Below, in pieces: positions 8,795 through 12,134 of a stretch of DNA of 12,134 nt (its first letter is position 1; each line of letters begins with the position of its first letter). The stretch is from Willaertia magna. Taxonomy: Eukaryota > Heterolobosea > Eutetramitea > Acrasida > Naegleriidae. Both the position numbers and the translations under genes were made by a program. The notes under the pieces were generated by a model, which was given only the letters and a program-made list of their open reading frames with translations, had not been told where the DNA came from and made no database searches. The stretch spans positions 1-12,134 of the forward strand of contig CADWAF010000461.1 of the NCBI GenBank assembly GCA_902984215.1. The letters are read 5' to 3'.

Positions 8795-11084
8795 TTACAA
8801 AGAAACCTGTGTTTCCTTAGTTACTTCAGCATTTTGAACACTTCCCACTGCAGCTGTTGGACCATGACCAAACATCATTTGTTTTTGAGCTAACTTCCTG
8901 TAAATACCATTTTCAATTTGTAATAATTCTTGATGTTTACCAACTTCCTTCAATTCTCCTTTATGTAACACACAAATTACGTCACAATTTTGTACAGTTG
9001 ACAATCTGTGAGCAATACATATACTTGTTCTTCCTTGCATAAGTTTATCTAAAGCTGCTTGGACTAAAGCTTCGGATTCAGTATCCAATGCAGATGTAGC
9101 TTCATCAAGTAATAATAAATGTGGATTTTGTAAAACTGCACGAGCAATAGCAATACGTTGTTTTTGACCACCACTAAGGGAGACACCCTTTTCACCTAAT
9201 CTAGTCTTATATCCCTCAGGTAAATCAATAATGAAATTGTGTGCATTGGCTGCCTTAGCTGCCTCTTCAATTTGTTCTTGTGTTACATTTTCAAAACCAA
9301 CTGCATAAGCAATATTTTCAGCAATTGTAGTTGCGAATAATATAGGTTCTTGTGTGACAATACCAATATTCTTGTGTAACCATTGAGGATCGAGTTCAGC
9401 AACATCTACTCCATCAATAAATACTCTACCTGCATTTGGTGTATAGAACTTTTCAACTAATCCAACAATTGTAGATTTACCAGAACCTGATGGACCAACT
9501 AAAGCAACAGATTGACCAGGTTTAATTTCAAATGAGAAATTCTTTAAAACTGTAACGTTTGGACGAGATGGATAGTTAAATACGACATTTTCAAATCTAA
9601 CATTTCCTGTAACACCATTTGGAAGAGTTTTACCACCCTTATAATCAATGGCAGGTTTTCTATTAATGACCTTTAATAAACTTCCAGCTGCTACTCTAGC
9701 TTTAGCTAAATCAGGTAAACTGAAATAATTGTTAAAAAAGTAAAATATTGTAAAATACTTACACAGCTGTTGCTTGACCTAAACCTAAAACGGCAATTAA
9801 CATTTGACCAAAAACTTGCATCAAACCACCAATAGATAGTTCCTTATTATTAAATTAAAAATAATTAGTAAACCAAGTAATTATTACTTACCATATCGGC
9901 AACGAGGCCTTATTAAAATTATTAAATTAAAAAGTTAATTAACGTAACAATTAGTTAATAAATCAATTAGTTAGTGAACCAAGTAATTATTACTTACCAC
10001 CACCATACCAAAAGGCTAAAGCACAAGTACCCCAAATACAGAAGAAAAGACCACCAAACATAAATCCTTGTGTCAAGGATTTAAATAATCCAAATAATGT
10101 GATTTTAGTCAAATCCTTTGCGAAACGTGCCTTTTCATATTCTTCACCAGCCATGGATCTAACTGTACGAATACAACTGATAACTTCTGTTGCTGTACCA
10201 GATGCATGTTCAGAAGCATCACTTGTTTTCTTTGTCAACACTTGAGTTAATTTACCAGCACCACCAATTAAAATACCAATTAAAGGAGATGTTGAAATCA
10301 TAACTAGAGACATTTTCCATGAATTTGTAAAAGCTAAAATAATACCCAAAATACATTGGACAGAAAATTGTGCCATTTGTCCCAATTTAATTGTATAAGC
10401 TTCAGCAATTTTAGTGACATCATCTGAAAGAGCTGCCGTCAAAACACCAGTCTTTTTAATATCAAAGAATGCAATTTCTTGTTCGACTAATTTATCAAAA
10501 TAAGCCTTCTTCAATCTTGTACCAATTCTTTCATTTGCCCAATTCAACAAGAAACTACTCAAAAATTGAATGACTAGGGAAATTGCCGCCAAGATACCAA
10601 ACCACATTGCCAATTCATTAATTTTTCTTCTCATCATATCTTCTGTTGGAATGTTATATCCTCCTTTTCCGTCAGGCTAATAAATTATTCATGTTGTATT
10701 TTAACATGTGTGTCACACAAAAAATTCAAAATAGAAAACTACGTACTGTAGGGGTGAGTGAATCGATTAAATCACCCAAGATAAAGTAAAACATAATTGG
10801 AACGGCTATTAATAGTAAATTATGAAAGCGTAAATAATACGGTTTGATATTTAATATTACTTACCACCAACACATCCTGAAGTAAATAAACCAACTAGAA
10901 TTGAAAGCCACTCCAATCCGAAAATTTTAAAAACGGTAAACATATCAAAGGCTTTCACTGGAGGCTCTAAAGGATCTTTAATTTCGATATCTTCTGCATG
11001 TTTTAGTTTTTCTTCTTGATGAGGTATATCAACCACAGTTGAATTACCAATATTTTGTTCCTCTGTATTCTCTTTCTTTACCAT
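8795..11084 (-). CDS. ABCB-type (P-glycoprotein-like) ABC half-transporter
   Basis: Six exons (11084-10865, 10805-10747, 10676-9998, 9908-9892, 9842-9763, 9719-8795) total 1980 nt and give 659 residues with an intact frame. A hydrophilic N-terminus of about 45 residues precedes one six-helix membrane domain (about 55-345). It begins with WLSILVGLFTSG and VPIMFYFILGD and includes the ABCB segment FFDIKKTGVLTAALSDDV. One nucleotide-binding domain follows: Walker A GPSGSGKST at 427-435, Q-loop TQEPILF, signature LSGGQ at 533-537, Walker B LLLLDE at 553-558, and switch His589 in AHRLSTV. All catalytic residues are present. The N-terminus resembles full-length P-glycoproteins, but the protein stops after one half, so it should act as a dimer. 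The substrate and membrane are unknown. Confidence 0.9.
9720..9762 (-). other. ABC gene intron 5
   Basis: A 43-nt phase-2 intron, donor GTAAGT, acceptor CAG. Splicing gives GQATAVLPDLAKA, matching the ABCB linker from the last membrane helix to the nucleotide-binding domain. It is the only intron of this gene with a CAG acceptor. Confidence 0.87.
9843..9891 (-). other. ABC gene intron 4 (short copy of a duplicated intron)
   Basis: A 49-nt phase-0 intron, donor GTAAGT, acceptor AAG. It looks like intron 3 with about 40 internal nt removed. It lies directly downstream of the microexon. Confidence 0.85.
9865..9893 (+). repeat. 29-bp direct repeat, copy 1 (intron 4 donor)
   Basis: Matches 9971-9999 at 28 of 29 positions (A or G at the sixth base). 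It contains the donor of intron 4 and the palindrome AAGTAATTATTACTT. The two copies are 106 bp apart, start to start, and bracket intron 3 plus the microexon. Confidence 0.9.
9892..9908 (-). other. 17-nt microexon (exon 4) of the ABC gene
   Basis: GCCTCGTTGCCGATATG, flanked by AG and GTAAGT, completes a Gly codon and encodes Leu-Val-Ala-Asp-Met (residues 321-325). This gives FWYGGGLVADMELSIGG, the normal ABCB loop after the fifth membrane helix. Its length is not a multiple of three, and skipping it would shift the frame before the nucleotide-binding domain. Confidence 0.82.
9909..9997 (-). other. ABC gene intron 3 (long copy of a duplicated intron)
   Basis: An 89-nt phase-1 intron, donor GTAAGT, acceptor AAG. 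Its first 21 nt are identical to those of intron 4. Its 3' end also shares a run of about 16 nt (TTTTTAATTTAATAAT) with intron 4. Confidence 0.85.
9971..9999 (+). repeat. 29-bp direct repeat, copy 2 (intron 3 donor)
   Basis: The partner of 9865-9893, containing the donor of intron 3 and the same AAGTAATTATTACTT palindrome. The match includes the last exon bases before each donor, so the duplication crossed the exon-intron boundary. Confidence 0.9.
10677..10746 (-). other. ABC gene intron 2, with atypical donor and hairpins
   Basis: A 70-nt phase-0 intron with donor GTACGT (others in this gene are GTAAGT) and acceptor TAG. It joins SLTPT to PDGKGGYN. It contains two adjacent inverted repeats: CATGTT/AACATG (10690-10695 and 10703-10708) and GTGTG/CACAC (10708-10718). 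Confidence 0.83.
10806..10864 (-). other. ABC gene intron 1
   Basis: A 59-nt intron with donor GTAAGT and acceptor TAG, in phase 1. Splicing joins ...GCVG to AVPIMFYF, restoring the first membrane segment. The 59-nt exon that follows is itself very short. Confidence 0.88.
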
Positions 11085-11347
11085 CCTATCAATTTAGTAT
11101 TTGATTTTATTTCAATTATTTTCTTTCAAGTTGCTTCGTTTTTTTGGTTGTTTTATAGTGCTGGAACGTTTGTCGCAAAAAAGTATCTTGAAAGCGTTAT
11201 TGCGCAAGGTGTGGAGAAACGTAGTGGAACGCGACAACTCCAGCCTAAAAATTAATGTGAATTTTTGTGAGTTTGAATAAAGGTAGTCCGCCTGTACACC
11301 GCTCGATTCAAATTGCATTTTGACTTCAACAACCAATTAAAATCAAA
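11085..11347. promoter_or_regulatory. Divergent upstream region of the ABC and zinc-finger genes
   Basis: A 263-nt gap between starts at 11084 (minus) and 11348 (plus). The central part, about 11155-11245, is visibly richer in G+C than anything around it and carries an inverted repeat (separate entry). Open frames on both strands here lack family features and I read them as chance. No TATA box or tRNA is recognisable. Confidence 0.45.
11160..11244. repeat. Imperfect inverted repeat in a G+C-rich intergenic island
   Basis: The left arm (11160-11176) runs from GCTGGA to TGTCGC, and the right arm (11231-11244) from GCGACA to TCCAGC. Two blocks of six bases pair exactly around a small bulge, with a loop of 54 nt. 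The loop holds the palindrome TTGCGCAA (11200-11207). The motif TGGAACG occurs twice in direct orientation (11162-11168 and 11225-11231). It could be a protein-binding site, a structured RNA or a remnant of a mobile sequence. Confidence 0.6.
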
Positions 11348-12134
11348 ATGGATCTTTCAGGCATCCCAATCCTTGACAATTATTGTAAGTCGTTGTAAAC
11401 AAAAAAAATCTTTGAAACAAAAAATACAGGCTGACAATGTATCAACACCATGAACAAGGAAATTTAGAAGAAGGAAAAGAGAAATTAGAAAAATTTTTAC
11501 AAAAATTAAACAATAAAAGATTGAAGAATAATTATTTTAAATCAAATTTAAAAAATAATTTATCCAATATTATATCATTATCGGAACAAAAGAAATTACA
11601 AAAAAAAATTAAAACTAGATTTACATTGGATGAAACTTTAATTTTTTTATTAAAAAGAAAATTTCCAAATATGATTTTAAATGATGAAAATTTATTAAAT
11701 TTTGATTCTTCTCAACCAGGTTTACAAAAAATTAATTTATTTTTAAAAAGAAATTTTAATAAAAATTTAAAAGATTTTGAACAAATTAAAAATATAAAAA
11801 TTAAAAAATTAAATACAAAACGTATAATTACACTTTTTAATGAAAAAAATAATATAATTCAACATCAATATGATTTTCATTGTTTTTATTGTAAAAAACA
11901 TAAATTTAAAAATTTAGATTATTTAGTTGAACATATTAAATATTTTCATAAACATGATTTTGTAATTTCAAAAATATTAAATGTTAAAAATTATGAATTA
12001 CAAATATTTATACAAAAATTTACAAAAATTGATAATTTAAAACTATTTGAACCTTTAAGCTTTAAAGTTTTACCTGAAAACTCAAAAACCTTTATAGCTA
12101 GTCATATTTATCAAAATTCAAATTTAGAAAATGT
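11348..12134 (+). CDS. Unrecognised C2H2 zinc-finger protein, 3'-partial
   Basis: The proposed exons are 11348-11394 and 11430 to the window end, giving at least 250 residues and no stop before the edge. The N-terminus reads MDLSGIPILDNYCKSLL and then a charged helix (LEEGKEKLEKFLQKL), followed by a very Lys/Asn/Phe-rich region. A C2H2-like finger has Cys167-x2-Cys170 and His184-x4-His189 (HCFYCKKHKFKN...EHIKYFH). The Cys-to-His spacing of 13 is close to the classical 12. I do not recognise the family; a single finger in a Lys-rich context suggests nucleic-acid binding, but that is inference. The first exon depends on the intron choice. If that is wrong, the ATG at 11437 is the fallback start. 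Confidence 0.6.
11395..11429 (+). other. Short intron in the zinc-finger gene (tentative)
   Basis: A 35-nt intron, donor GTAAAC, acceptor TACAG, phase 2. It is the only pairing I found that joins MDLSGIPILDNY to the long downstream frame. A stronger GTAAGT donor ten bases upstream (11385) with the same acceptor (45 nt) would create a TGA at once. Confidence 0.5.

Noticed and set aside
8857..9042. A 61-codon plus-strand frame.
   Set aside because: It is antisense to the ABC nucleotide-binding domain, including its switch histidine region.
11281..11325. A possible tRNA T-arm or B-box-like stretch (GCTCGATTC).
   Set aside because: No flanking stem, anticodon arm or acceptor pairing could be found.
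11055..11336. Small frames on both strands in the divergent region (11055-11255 plus, 11112-11336 minus).
   Set aside because: They have no recognisable domain, overlap each other and the ABC start, and lie over the inverted-repeat island; chance frames are more likely.

Overview
This is a nuclear, protein-coding window from an A+T-rich, gene-dense, probably amoeboid protist. It is eukaryotic because at least three genes are split by short introns (35-89 nt, mostly GTAAGT...AG) and because the products are eukaryotic: a coronin/villin-type actin-binding protein, RACK1, RCC1-repeat proteins and a P-glycoprotein-type ABC half-transporter. A villidin-like protein is known from Dictyostelium, and RCC1(-BTB) expansions are seen in heteroloboseans and anaeramoebids. 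I cannot fix the lineage from the sequence alone. No bacterial, viral or transposon genes, tRNA, rRNA or CRISPR are visible.

Layout, left to right. (1) 1-4828, minus: the 5' three quarters or so of a giant villidin-like gene in three exons. Its order is coronin-type WD40 propeller, two PH-like domains, two RRM-like domains, and gelsolin segments most like G2, G3, G4 and G5. The 3' end lies beyond base 1. (2) 4829-5012: a shared upstream region. (3) 5013-6203, plus: an RCC1-repeat protein that stops within the first strand of an apparent BTB domain. (4) 6193-7311, minus: a complete alpha/beta hydrolase, overlapping gene 3 tail to tail. (5) 7312-7606: a gap. (6) 7607-8131, plus: a short RCC1-like fragment. 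(7) 8099-8686, minus: the N-terminal half of RACK1. Fragments 6 and 7 break off at the same point, tail to tail. (8) 8795-11084, minus: a six-exon ABCB half-transporter with a 17-nt microexon between two near-identical introns. (9) 11085-11347: a divergent upstream region with an unusually G+C-rich inverted repeat. (10) 11348 to the end, plus: the 5' part of an unrecognised C2H2 zinc-finger gene.

The genes form no obvious pathway; the window looks like ordinary compact protist chromosome. The points deserving attention are the RNA-recognition domains inside a cytoskeletal protein, the double-truncation breakpoint at about 8.1 kb, and the duplicated intron around a frame-critical microexon.
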